A DNA stretch of 8,136 nucleotides from Parachlamydia sp. (lineage in GTDB: Bacteria > Chlamydiota > Chlamydiia > Chlamydiales > Parachlamydiaceae): positions 1 to 8,136 of the forward strand of contig JAJTHR010000113.1 in assembly GCA_021298935.1 (NCBI GenBank), in the 5' to 3' direction. The translations under genes and the position numbers were made by a program. Below the pieces are notes generated by a model, which was not told the origin of the DNA, made no database searches, and saw only the letters and a list, made by a program, of their open reading frames with translations. Below are positions 1 to 5,834 of this stretch, piece by piece (the first letter of the stretch is position 1; each line of letters starts with the position of its first letter).

Positions 1-25
1 GCTCTACCAATTGAGCTATGCCAGC
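1..25 (-). tRNA. 5' end of a tRNA gene, cut by the window edge
   Basis: Read on the minus strand from base 25, the sequence folds as the start of a tRNA: a 7-base acceptor strand GCTGGCA, the TA linker, D-stem GCTC, D-loop AATTGGTA with the invariant GG, and closing D-stem GAGC. The anticodon arm lies outside the window, so the amino acid cannot be read. The acceptor sequence would suit a threonine tRNA, but that is only a guess. A promoter sits just upstream at 39-68. Confidence 0.88.
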
Positions 26-38
26 AAGCGAATGCGTA

Positions 39-68
39 GTTATAGCAAAATTCTATTTTTCTTAACAA
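39..68 (-). promoter_or_regulatory. sigma70-type promoter of the tRNA gene
   Basis: On the minus strand there is a -35 box TTGTTA (68 to 63), an 18-base spacer, and a -10 box TATAAC (44 to 39). Transcription would start about 7 bases further on, leaving only a short leader before the mature tRNA 5' end at base 25. The boxes match four and five of six consensus bases, and the position fits a tRNA promoter. The tRNA is therefore likely transcribed on its own rather than by read-through from the SEC-C gene. Confidence 0.55.
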
Positions 69-86
69 CGCTTTTTTCAAAAAATG

Positions 87-389
87 TCAGGTTTTTTCCT
101 CATACTCCACGATATACTGATCTGGACGGGCTGGAACCGGGGGCTTGTCATTTTCATGGATCGCATTTCCAAAGGACCGCTCCATCAATGTGGTATAATC
201 CACAGGCGGCTTCTGCTGCTCTTGCTGCTCGCTCTTTTGCCCGCTTAACACCTTGGCTGTAAATTTTCTCTTGCCAAGCGGCGTTACACCCCCACGGCTT
301 TTTTCATGCTCTTTTTGCATACAGCAACTCTTATACTTTTTCCCAGATCCACATGGACATGGATCATTTCTACCCACTTTTTCCACCAT
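87..389 (-). CDS. SEC-C motif metal-binding small protein
   Basis: This 100-residue protein carries a textbook SEC-C motif near its N-terminus: the stretch [19 protein letters not shown] at residues 5-23, with ligands C11, C13, C22 and C23. In SecA and related proteins this motif binds zinc. The rest (residues 30-100) is polar and rich in Gln, Lys and Pro with no recognisable fold, and may be a disordered tail. The frame stays open upstream to 452, but I chose ATG at 389 because AGAGGA lies 5 bases before it and the SEC-C motif begins at once, as in other short SEC-C proteins. The protein is too short to be SecA itself. Proteins of this kind are usually annotated only as SEC-C domain proteins, so a role in protein export or as a small zinc protein is inference. 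The tRNA gene lies downstream on the same strand with its own promoter. Confidence 0.85.
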   Translation of the reverse strand: MVEKVGRNDPCPCGSGKKYKSCCMQKEHEKSRGGVTPLGKRKFTAKVLSGQKSEQQEQQKPPVDYTTLMERSFGNAIHENDKPPVPARPDQYIVEYEEKT

Positions 390-443
390 ATTTCCTCTAT
401 CCTTTAACAGTTTATTATCAACCAAATAGTGTACATTATTAGC

Positions 444-467
444 AAAATCCAAAATAGGATTTTTTGT
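444..467. other. small AT-rich hairpin between divergent genes
   Basis: A 7-bp stem AAAATCC (444-450) and GGATTTT (457-463) encloses a 6-base loop, and a T-run finishes the right arm. It resembles a weak intrinsic terminator, but no plus-strand gene ends before it. On the minus strand it would lie in the upstream region or leader of the SEC-C gene. Its function is unknown and it may be a chance fold in AT-rich DNA. Confidence 0.3.
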
Positions 468-502
468 GTTATATGTTATTTTTTTAATTAGTTAATTATA
501 AC

Positions 503-531
503 TTGCATGTCTTTGCACAATTGTATAAACT
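503..531 (+). promoter_or_regulatory. candidate promoter of the ttcA-like operon
   Basis: A TTGCAT -35-like box (503-508) is followed after 17 bases by TAAACT (526-531). The overlapping TATAAA (524-529) gives a shorter 15-base spacing. Either would place the start point about 25 bases before the ATG at 560. No other plus-strand gene lies upstream, so the three-gene operon needs a promoter in this 170-base gap. The match is moderate and the region is AT-rich. Confidence 0.35.
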
Positions 532-559
532 AAAACCTTTAACCTCTGCCATTTAAACA

Positions 560-1282
560 ATGAATACAATTACCACCCTTGGCAAAAAATTAGAAAGCAC
601 ATTCAGAAAGGCCTTATTTGACTTTGAAATGTTGAATAATGTCAGTCAGATCGCCGTAGCTTTAAGCGGGGGGAAAGACAGTCTGACACTTTTAAATTTG
701 CTGCATGCTGTTTCAGGAAGAGGTTTTCCTCCCTTCGAGATCACCGCCATTCATGTCTCAGGCCAATTTTCGTGCGGAGCAGGCATTCAGGAAGACTACC
801 TGCAAAAATTCTGCGATGATCTGGAAGTTCCCTTGATTACACGTGTTTCCACTCAAAAACTTGAAACTTTGGAATGCTACAGCTGCTCTCGGGAAAGAAG
901 GCGGCTGATTTTTGATGCGGCCAAAGAGCAAGGGATCCATACAATTGCCTTCGGCCACCACAGGGACGACCATGTCCAAACCCTACTCATGAACTTACTT
1001 CATAAAGCCGAATTCGCTGGAAACCTCCCTAAAATCACATTGGTTGATTATGGCGTTACGCTGATTCGACCCCTGATATATATTTCAGAAAAATCAATCC
1101 GCACATTTGCACAGCAGCAAGGTTTTGCCCGCATCATGTGCCGCTGCCCTGTTGGACAGCAATCCATGCGAAAAAAAACCGATGACCTGTTAAACGAGAT
1201 TGAACACTTTTTTCCTCATGCACGCGAAAATTTAGCCCGGGCAGGCCTGGTTTATGGCTCTCAAAAAGCTGCGACTCCCTGA
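560..1282 (+). CDS. ttcA: TtcA-like PP-loop tRNA 2-thiocytidine synthetase
   Basis: This 240-residue protein has the marks of the TtcA/TilS PP-loop ATPase group. The P-loop SGGKDS is at 36-41, the CxxC pair C106 and C109 is followed by SRERRR, the GHHRDD motif is at 132-137, IRPL is at 169-172, and a C-terminal cysteine pair C194 and C196 is present. In TtcA such cysteines hold an iron-sulfur cluster, and the enzyme adenylates and then thiolates cytidine 32 of certain tRNAs. TilS lacks this CxxC pattern, so TtcA is preferred. The protein is clearly shorter than the E. coli enzyme (about 310 residues), mostly at the ends, but every core motif is present, so it does not look truncated. There is no Shine-Dalgarno sequence before ATG 560; the next in-frame Met (24) also lacks one and would cut into the conserved core. 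The gene is first in a likely operon with the MoxR-like gene 24 bases downstream. Substrate specificity is inferred from family membership. Confidence 0.85.
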   Translation: MNTITTLGKKLESTFRKALFDFEMLNNVSQIAVALSGGKDSLTLLNLLHAVSGRGFPPFEITAIHVSGQFSCGAGIQEDYLQKFCDDLEVPLITRVSTQKLETLECYSCSRERRRLIFDAAKEQGIHTIAFGHHRDDHVQTLLMNLLHKAEFAGNLPKITLVDYGVTLIRPLIYISEKSIRTFAQQQGFARIMCRCPVGQQSMRKKTDDLLNEIEHFFPHARENLARAGLVYGSQKAATP

Positions 1283-1306
1283 ATTTACCATAAAGGAACA
1301 TGACAA

Positions 1307-2161
1307 ATGACTTATTCTTTGCCAAGCGAACATGAAAGCAGGATTCTTATTCAAGGCATTGAGATCGCCCTTGGATTTCCCGATGAATTTAAATTTCAAT
1401 GGATTGGCCAAAGAGATGTCCTTGATCAGCTGCTTGCTGCTTGGCTAGTCATCGATCAAAACGACATCCCGCTTAATCCGCGCCTGATCGGTAAACCGGG
1501 CGTCGGCAAAACAACCCTTGCCTATGCAGCCGCTAAAGAAATCGGCAAACAGGTTTATATTTTTCAATGCACCATGGATACACGTCCCGAAGATCTGCTC
1601 ATCAGCCCGGTTGTCGACCAAAAGGGAGGGATTCGCTATGTCGCCTCAGCCCTTGTGACAGCGATGATCCGTGGGGGCGTCTGCATTTTAGACGAGGCCA
1701 ACCGCATGAGCGAAAAATCATGGGCCTCCCTAGCTCCCCTCCTGGATTCACGGCGCTACATCGAATCCATTGTCGCAGGACTTAAAGTCTCGGCCGATCC
1801 CGAATTTCGCATTTGTGTGACGATGAATGATGACGCCTCCACTTTTGAGATCCCTGAATACATCCATAGCCGACTGCAGCCGCAAATTTATTTAGATTTT
1901 CCGGAAGCGGAAGAAGAAAGGCGCATTTTGAGGGAAAACCTCCCTTTTGTCGATGCATACATTTTGGAATACGTGATCAACTTCCTTCAAAAGGCTCATG
2001 CCAATCATGACAACTATACCATTAGGGATGGCATCAATATCGCCCGCTATGCCGCAAAAAGAATCAAAAAGCTCAATTGTCAGCCTGGCAACGTTGACAA
2101 TCTTCTCAGAGAAGCTATCTTAATGACCCTTGGGGATGAAGCCCTTGTTCATGTCTTTTAA
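1307..2161 (+). CDS. MoxR-like AAA+ ATPase (AAA_5 type)
   Basis: A 284-residue AAA+ ATPase. Visible motifs are Walker A GKPGVGKT (62-69), Walker B CILDE (126-130), a sensor-1 asparagine in VTMND (N174), a candidate arginine finger in HSRL (R189), and a sensor-2 arginine in TIRDG (R240). The segment RPEDLLISPVVDQKGG (93-108) followed by IRGGVCILDEANR is the usual MoxR/AAA_5 arrangement. MoxR ATPases act as chaperone-like remodellers, often loading metals or assembling partner complexes, and usually work with a product encoded next door. AAGGA lies 9 bases before the ATG at 1307; an overlapping ATG at 1300 opens only a very short frame. The 608-residue gene starts 16 bases after the stop, so the two are probably translated from one message and the larger protein is the likely partner or substrate. 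No von Willebrand A domain gene, a frequent MoxR companion, is present here. Confidence 0.88.
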   Translation: MTYSLPSEHESRILIQGIEIALGFPDEFKFQWIGQRDVLDQLLAAWLVIDQNDIPLNPRLIGKPGVGKTTLAYAAAKEIGKQVYIFQCTMDTRPEDLLISPVVDQKGGIRYVASALVTAMIRGGVCILDEANRMSEKSWASLAPLLDSRRYIESIVAGLKVSADPEFRICVTMNDDASTFEIPEYIHSRLQPQIYLDFPEAEEERRILRENLPFVDAYILEYVINFLQKAHANHDNYTIRDGINIARYAAKRIKKLNCQPGNVDNLLREAILMTLGDEALVHVF

Positions 2162-2177
2162 ATAAAAGGCCTCTTTC

Positions 2178-4004
2178 ATGCAATTAAGTGAGCCTTTTTA
2201 CCTGCAAAATGAGAATGTTTTTGCCCTACCCGTTATCCATTACAACATGGAGATGGCCTTCCAGGTCGTTGCTGCGATTGATCATTTAAAGCCAGATTGC
2301 ATCGCTGTCGAACTGCCGGAAACCATGCAAGCGAAAATGACTCACGCGGCTTCCCGCCTTCCCGATTTGAGCGTTGTACTGACGTGGGACCGGGAGCATC
2401 AGCCTGCCTACTATATGGCTGAGCCGTGCGATCCGATTTTCGAAGCTTTGAGAAGCGCCTCTGAAAAGGGAATTTCCGCTTATCGCATCGATCTTGACAT
2501 CGATAACTACCCCTCAATTAAAGAGCCGATTCCTGATCCTTACGCCATTCAGAGGCTTGGTTTGAAAGTGTATTTTGAAATGTACGACCATGTGAAAAAA
2601 GAGAGCTGCCTGCCAAGAAATCCCTACGACCAGCAAAGAGAGCTGTACATGGCCAAGCGCCTGAAAGAGCTTTCGCTGCGCTACGATCGCGTATTATTTA
2701 TTGGGGGGATGGCCCACACAAAGAGTATTTTGCAAAAAATGAATGGAAGAAGCTTCACGGCTCTCTACCATTCAGATCGGGAAGCAGTCCAGCTGTGCAC
2801 ACTGACCCCCGAATCAGCCCGAAGCATTATGGCGGAATGGGGTTTTCTATCGTTACATTACGAGCATGCAAGGGAAAAGGGATTTGAGAATGGGCCCTTA
2901 GACCGGCAGAAGTTAATCTTTCAACTGTATAAGCAAGCATCCGAAGAGTATAAGCAATCGACCGGTAATGCCTTTCCAGGCTATCACATGCGCAATATCA
3001 TGAAATTTGTGCGCAATTACGCCCTCACTAAAGGCATGCTAATCCCTGATTTATATAAGATATTGACAGCTGCCAAAGCGTGCGTGGATCACAATTATGC
3101 CTATGAAGTGTGGGAGCTGGCCACCACCTATCCTTACCGCAAAAATATCGACAACCTTCCGGAATTGGATCTTACTATTGAAGATGTGTGGGGGCATAGC
3201 AAGCTGATCCAATTTCATTTAAAGGAGAAGGGGCGAAAAGGGTCGCTCCCCAAGCTGCGAAAAGACCGGGCAGGCTTCCGCTTCACCCCGCCCAATCCTT
3301 TCACAATCTGTTCTTTCCCTCCGGAAGACATTGCGATCGAAAAATTCGGCAATTTCTTAAAAAAGAAAGGGACCCAAATCCTGAGCGAGGAATCGTCCCG
3401 CACAATTCCCTTTTCAACAAGCCTGGAAGATGGCCTGGATACAAAAGAAACGATTCGACATTGGCATGAGAAAAAACTTTATGTCAAAACAAGGGGCAAG
3501 CCGCCCGGAGGGGTCGGCTCTGTCTGTATGATCTTTGATGAAGATAAACAGGAAGAGGGAAAGTCTTACGAGGAGAAATACCCCTGGAAGGCCACCTGGA
3601 TAGGTGAGCACGATCAGGAATCGGACATGTCCTTTTATGCCACTCCCCTCGCCCATCATGTGATTGGTCCCGGAATTAGCCGCTGCGAGTATGGAGGGTT
3701 CATGATGTCCTATCCTCCGAGAAGAATGGGAAATATTTGGTATGATCCTGACTACTATGGATGCCGCAGCAAATCAGAAGTGTTGCTCGCCGCAGCCATT
3801 GACTATGCCGTCCAGCCCCTCATTGTGTATGTTGCAGGGACGCCGCCGAGAAGCCAGCTTAAAAGCTTTGCCCGCCGGTTCGGCAAAAAAATTGTCTATA
3901 TTCCCATCGGACAGCTTTCTCCTAATACGATCAATAAATTAAAAGCTTTTCACGTCTTAGATGGACACGATAAGCGCAAAATCGCCGATGAATACATTTA
4001 TTAA
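2178..4004 (+). CDS. TraB/ChaN/DUF5682-like protein with unknown C-terminal part
   Basis: A 608-residue protein, probably cytosolic, with no signal peptide or membrane span. Residues 14-50 (VFALPVIHYNME...KPDCIAVELPE) and 154-182 (RELYMAKRL...VLFIGGMAHTKS) resemble the TraB/PrgY, ChaN, EreA and DUF5682 group: a histidine near the N-terminus (H21), acidic E45 and E48 after a beta strand, and a second histidine in GGMAH (H180). Members of that superfamily are proposed hydrolases or metal-binding proteins, and DUF5682 proteins are known beside MoxR ATPases. Residues 210-400 look helical without a recognised fold. Residues 415-530 are rich in invariant-looking motifs: DGLDTKETIRHWH, GGVGSVCMIFDED (444-456), WIGEHDQESDMSFYATP (474-490) and GPGISRCEYGGFMMSYPPRR (497-516). 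I do not recognise this part. The start at 2178 has AAAAGG 8 bases upstream. Tight coupling to the ATPase gene suggests a two-component machine. Superfamily placement is moderate and function is unknown. Confidence 0.75.
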   Translation: MQLSEPFYLQNENVFALPVIHYNMEMAFQVVAAIDHLKPDCIAVELPETMQAKMTHAASRLPDLSVVLTWDREHQPAYYMAEPCDPIFEALRSASEKGISAYRIDLDIDNYPSIKEPIPDPYAIQRLGLKVYFEMYDHVKKESCLPRNPYDQQRELYMAKRLKELSLRYDRVLFIGGMAHTKSILQKMNGRSFTALYHSDREAVQLCTLTPESARSIMAEWGFLSLHYEHAREKGFENGPLDRQKLIFQLYKQASEEYKQSTGNAFPGYHMRNIMKFVRNYALTKGMLIPDLYKILTAAKACVDHNYAYEVWELATTYPYRKNIDNLPELDLTIEDVWGHSKLIQFHLKEKGRKGSLPKLRKDRAGFRFTPPNPFTICSFPPEDIAIEKFGNFLKKKGTQILSEESSRTIPFSTSLEDGLDTKETIRHWHEKKLYVKTRGKPPGGVGSVCMIFDEDKQEEGKSYEEKYPWKATWIGEHDQESDMSFYATPLAHHVIGPGISRCEYGGFMMSYPPRRMGNIWYDPDYYGCRSKSEVLLAAAIDYAVQPLIVYVAGTPPRSQLKSFARRFGKKIVYIPIGQLSPNTINKLKAFHVLDGHDKRKIADEYIY

Positions 4005-4008
4005 TTTC

Positions 4009-4974
4009 TTAGAGAAAATGATCGATTTTTTTTAGGAGTGCATCTAGATGATTTTTTAGTTCAATCGGCATTGAATTTTCAGAGTATTGCTCCAAATGTT
4101 CCTTTAAGCCGTTAAGGCGGCTTTTTGCCTCCACTTCGTCTCCCATTTGATCGAGAATTTGACTCAGCTCTCCTTCAACAAATTTCATTTCACCTTCTAA
4201 TTCTCTTGAGTGATCGCCTTCCATGGCTTCTTCTAAATACACAACTTCTCTGACGATGGAATCGATTTTTAAAAGAACCTGGTTAAAATAGCTTTCCCTT
4301 TTTGTCTGCAATTCTGCTGCCCAGTCGGAGGCCTGCTTAATCGAGACATCCCTTTCAATAAATACCTTTAACTCCAACAATTTTTTTAACGGCTCAGCAG
4401 TTGCTTTAACCAGCTTGCGTTCTAGCTGATTCATATTGGAGGACGATTGGGCGACTTTTAGTAGAGTTTGATTTTGGTAATCCTTAATAATTTTAATGTC
4501 TTTTTCAATCAATTGATTGGTTTTGGCAGAGAGAAGGGTAAGAATTTTTTTGTTAAGTTCTTTGCGGTCGTACCATTTCTTGTAAAGCTGCTCCCAATTT
4601 TTTAAATGACTGTCCCAATCCATTTCTGATGTTTTTTTTAAACATGCCATCGTCTCATTTAATTCGATGTTTAGCCGAATGGCATCATTTAAAAGCTCAT
4701 CTAATACCTCATTGACAACAGGCAGCAACCAGGGGTCAAATTGAGCAAGCAATTTTTTCTTCTCTTCGCTAAAATGACTGACAATCTTTTCCGACGTCTC
4801 TTTTAATTCGGTAAAGTAGCTCGTGAGGACATGGTCAATGATAATCGCCTGCTGAACGAGGGAAGGAATGGATTGAATTTGGGAATAAAAGTTTTCAAGG
4901 GAGATGGAAGGTTTTGTTTTCTGACCCTTGCCTGCTTGTTTTTCCGGTTCACTATCAGGCGAAGATTTAACCAT
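4009..4974 (-). CDS. hypothetical all-helical coiled-coil protein
   Basis: I do not recognise this 321-residue protein. The first 25 residues are polar and Lys/Ser/Pro-rich (MVKSSPDSEPEKQAGKGQKT), probably disordered. The rest is almost entirely predicted helix, with heptad-like leucine spacing and many Lys and Glu, for example ETSEKIVSHFSEEKKKLL, the LNKKILTLLSAKTNQLIEKDIKIIK region, and the acidic MEGDHSRELEGEMKFVEGEL near the end. This is typical of coiled coils or helical bundles. There is no signal peptide, membrane span or catalytic motif. The frame can be extended to a TTG at 5007, but ATG 4974 is preceded by GAGGGG at good spacing and is the better start. The gene is divergent from surE across 54 bases and convergent with the MoxR-partner gene. 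In a chlamydial setting such proteins can be structural or secreted, but nothing here shows that. Confidence 0.8.
   Translation of the reverse strand: MVKSSPDSEPEKQAGKGQKTKPSISLENFYSQIQSIPSLVQQAIIIDHVLTSYFTELKETSEKIVSHFSEEKKKLLAQFDPWLLPVVNEVLDELLNDAIRLNIELNETMACLKKTSEMDWDSHLKNWEQLYKKWYDRKELNKKILTLLSAKTNQLIEKDIKIIKDYQNQTLLKVAQSSSNMNQLERKLVKATAEPLKKLLELKVFIERDVSIKQASDWAAELQTKRESYFNQVLLKIDSIVREVVYLEEAMEGDHSRELEGEMKFVEGELSQILDQMGDEVEAKSRLNGLKEHLEQYSENSMPIELKNHLDALLKKIDHFL
4015..4033 (+). terminator. weak candidate terminator after the MoxR operon
   Basis: Just past the stop codon at 4004, the stem AAAAT (4015-4019) and ATTTT (4025-4029) leads into a run of eight T (4026-4033). A second 5-bp stem, TTTCT/AGAAA, precedes and partly overlaps it (4005-4017). 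The T-run suits intrinsic termination on the plus strand, but the stem is short and all A-T. It lies inside the end of the convergent gene, which leaves only 4 bases between stop codons. Confidence 0.25.
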
Positions 4975-4993
4975 GGCCCCCTCAACATATACT
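4966..4993 (+). promoter_or_regulatory. candidate surE promoter
   Basis: In the short divergent gap, TATACT (4988-4993) matches five of six bases of a -10 box. A poor -35-like TTTAAC lies 16 bases before it (4966-4971), already inside the start of the divergent gene. Transcription from here would give a leader of about 30 bases before the surE ATG. The same AT-rich stretch must also hold the promoter of the minus-strand gene, which I could not place convincingly. Confidence 0.35.
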
Positions 4994-5001
4994 ATTAATT
5001 T

Positions 5002-5026
5002 TATCAATTTTTATCATTTATTGATA
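5002..5026. promoter_or_regulatory. inverted repeat TATCAA-N13-TTGATA between divergent genes
   Basis: Two exact 6-base arms, TATCAA (5002-5007) and TTGATA (5021-5026), are separated by 13 bases and centred in the gap between the coiled-coil gene and surE. Spacing of about two helical turns between half-site centres is compatible with a dimeric regulator. The arms are short and AT-rich, so a chance occurrence is quite possible. Confidence 0.25.
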
Positions 5027-5028
5027 CA

Positions 5029-5805
5029 ATGCCTTTGATTCTTATCTGTAACGACGATGGAGTAAATGCTCCTGGAATAAAAAAGCTCTGGAAAGCTGTC
5101 CACTCCCTAGGGGATGCCTATGTGGTCGCTCCGGATAATGAGCAATCGGCTGTGAGTTTATCGATTACCGTGCGCTCTCCCCTACGCGTTGAAAAAATGG
5201 AATGGGAGTCCTTAAAAGAAGCAAAAACATGGTCGATCAACGGAACACCGGCTGATTGCATCAAACTTGGCCTGAATGCCATTTTACCCGCCCGTCCGCA
5301 AATCATCTTGTCAGGGATTAACTGCGGCACCAATGCCGGCCGAAACATCCTGTATAGCGGCACTGTCGCTGCTGCCATCGAAGGAGCTTTGCATCAAATT
5401 CCGAGCATTGCCTTCTCAACCTGTGATATAACGGATCCCCCCTACGAAGAAATTAAAACATCTATTCAAAAAATCGTTAAATATATTTTAAAACATTCTC
5501 TTCCTAATGGGACGCTTTTGAATGTTAATTTTCCTAAAAAAGTCCACGGGCCGCTACGAGGAATAAAATTAGCTGAGCAGGGAAGGGAACTGATCATCGA
5601 AAATCCGGAAATGCGAAAGCATCCCAGTGAAAAAAAGGTTTATTATTGGATGGGAGCAAAGCTTGCCTCCTTCCATGAATCCCCTTTCAGCGACATTCAT
5701 TTACTAACCCAGGGCTTTGTTACCGTCGTTCCAATTGATATAAGCGACCTAACTAACTATCGATACTTAAAAGAAGAAAAAGCTAACTTTGAGGCGTTTT
5801 TTTAA
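5029..5805 (+). CDS. surE: 5'/3'-nucleotidase SurE
   Basis: A 258-residue SurE, of normal family length. All diagnostic motifs are present: NDDG (8-11) with the metal-binding pair D9 and D10, APDNEQSAVS (34-43) with metal ligand S40, NGTPADC (71-77), SGINCGTNAGRN (95-106) with ligand N98, and YSGTVAAAIEG (109-119). SurE is a cytoplasmic, divalent-metal-dependent phosphatase that removes phosphate from nucleoside 5'- and 3'-monophosphates, important in stationary-phase and stress survival in E. coli. The N-terminus MPLILICNDDG begins exactly as family members do, which supports ATG 5029 although no Shine-Dalgarno sequence precedes it. The gene stands alone on its strand, divergent from the coiled-coil gene and convergent with the 453-residue gene. 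The C-terminal third is less conserved, as usual for the family. Identification is secure; physiological substrate is inferred. Confidence 0.96.
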   Translation: MPLILICNDDGVNAPGIKKLWKAVHSLGDAYVVAPDNEQSAVSLSITVRSPLRVEKMEWESLKEAKTWSINGTPADCIKLGLNAILPARPQIILSGINCGTNAGRNILYSGTVAAAIEGALHQIPSIAFSTCDITDPPYEEIKTSIQKIVKYILKHSLPNGTLLNVNFPKKVHGPLRGIKLAEQGRELIIENPEMRKHPSEKKVYYWMGAKLASFHESPFSDIHLLTQGFVTVVPIDISDLTNYRYLKEEKANFEAFF

Positions 5806-5831
5806 GCTCAACTTGGAAAGTCGAACTTAAA
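5801..5831. terminator. imperfect hairpin between convergent surE and the next gene
   Basis: A 31-base inverted repeat begins TTTAAG and ends CTTAAA, with two mismatches (5807/5825 and 5810/5822), and closes on a 3-base loop (5815-5817). It includes the surE stop codon and ends 4 bases from the stop of the minus-strand gene, where a bidirectional terminator would be expected. There is no good T-run after it in either direction, so termination efficiency is doubtful. Confidence 0.4.
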
Positions 5832-5834
5832 TAT

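Noticed and set aside
11..262. 83-residue plus-strand open frame
   Set aside because: It lies antisense to the SEC-C gene and overlaps the tRNA 5' end and its promoter. It has no ribosome site and its translation looks random.
390..452. N-terminal extension of the SEC-C protein to 452
   Set aside because: The internal ATG at 389 has a strong AGAGGA ribosome site, and the SEC-C motif follows directly. The extra 21 residues are AT-rich with no family support.
2233..2517. 94-residue minus-strand open frame inside the 608-residue gene
   Set aside because: It is a shadow of the plus-strand coding sequence: Arg/Ser/Pro-rich, low-complexity translation, no ribosome site, no motifs.
3414..3659. 81-residue minus-strand open frame
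   Set aside because: It is antisense to the motif-rich C-terminal part of the 608-residue protein. Conserved-looking sequence on the plus strand explains the open frame.
4975..5007. Upstream TTG start for the coiled-coil protein
   Set aside because: ATG 4974 has GAGGGG at good spacing. The TTG start has no ribosome site and would place the gene start only 21 bases from the surE start codon.
5118..5378. 86-residue minus-strand open frame inside surE
   Set aside because: It is a shadow of the well-conserved surE coding sequence.
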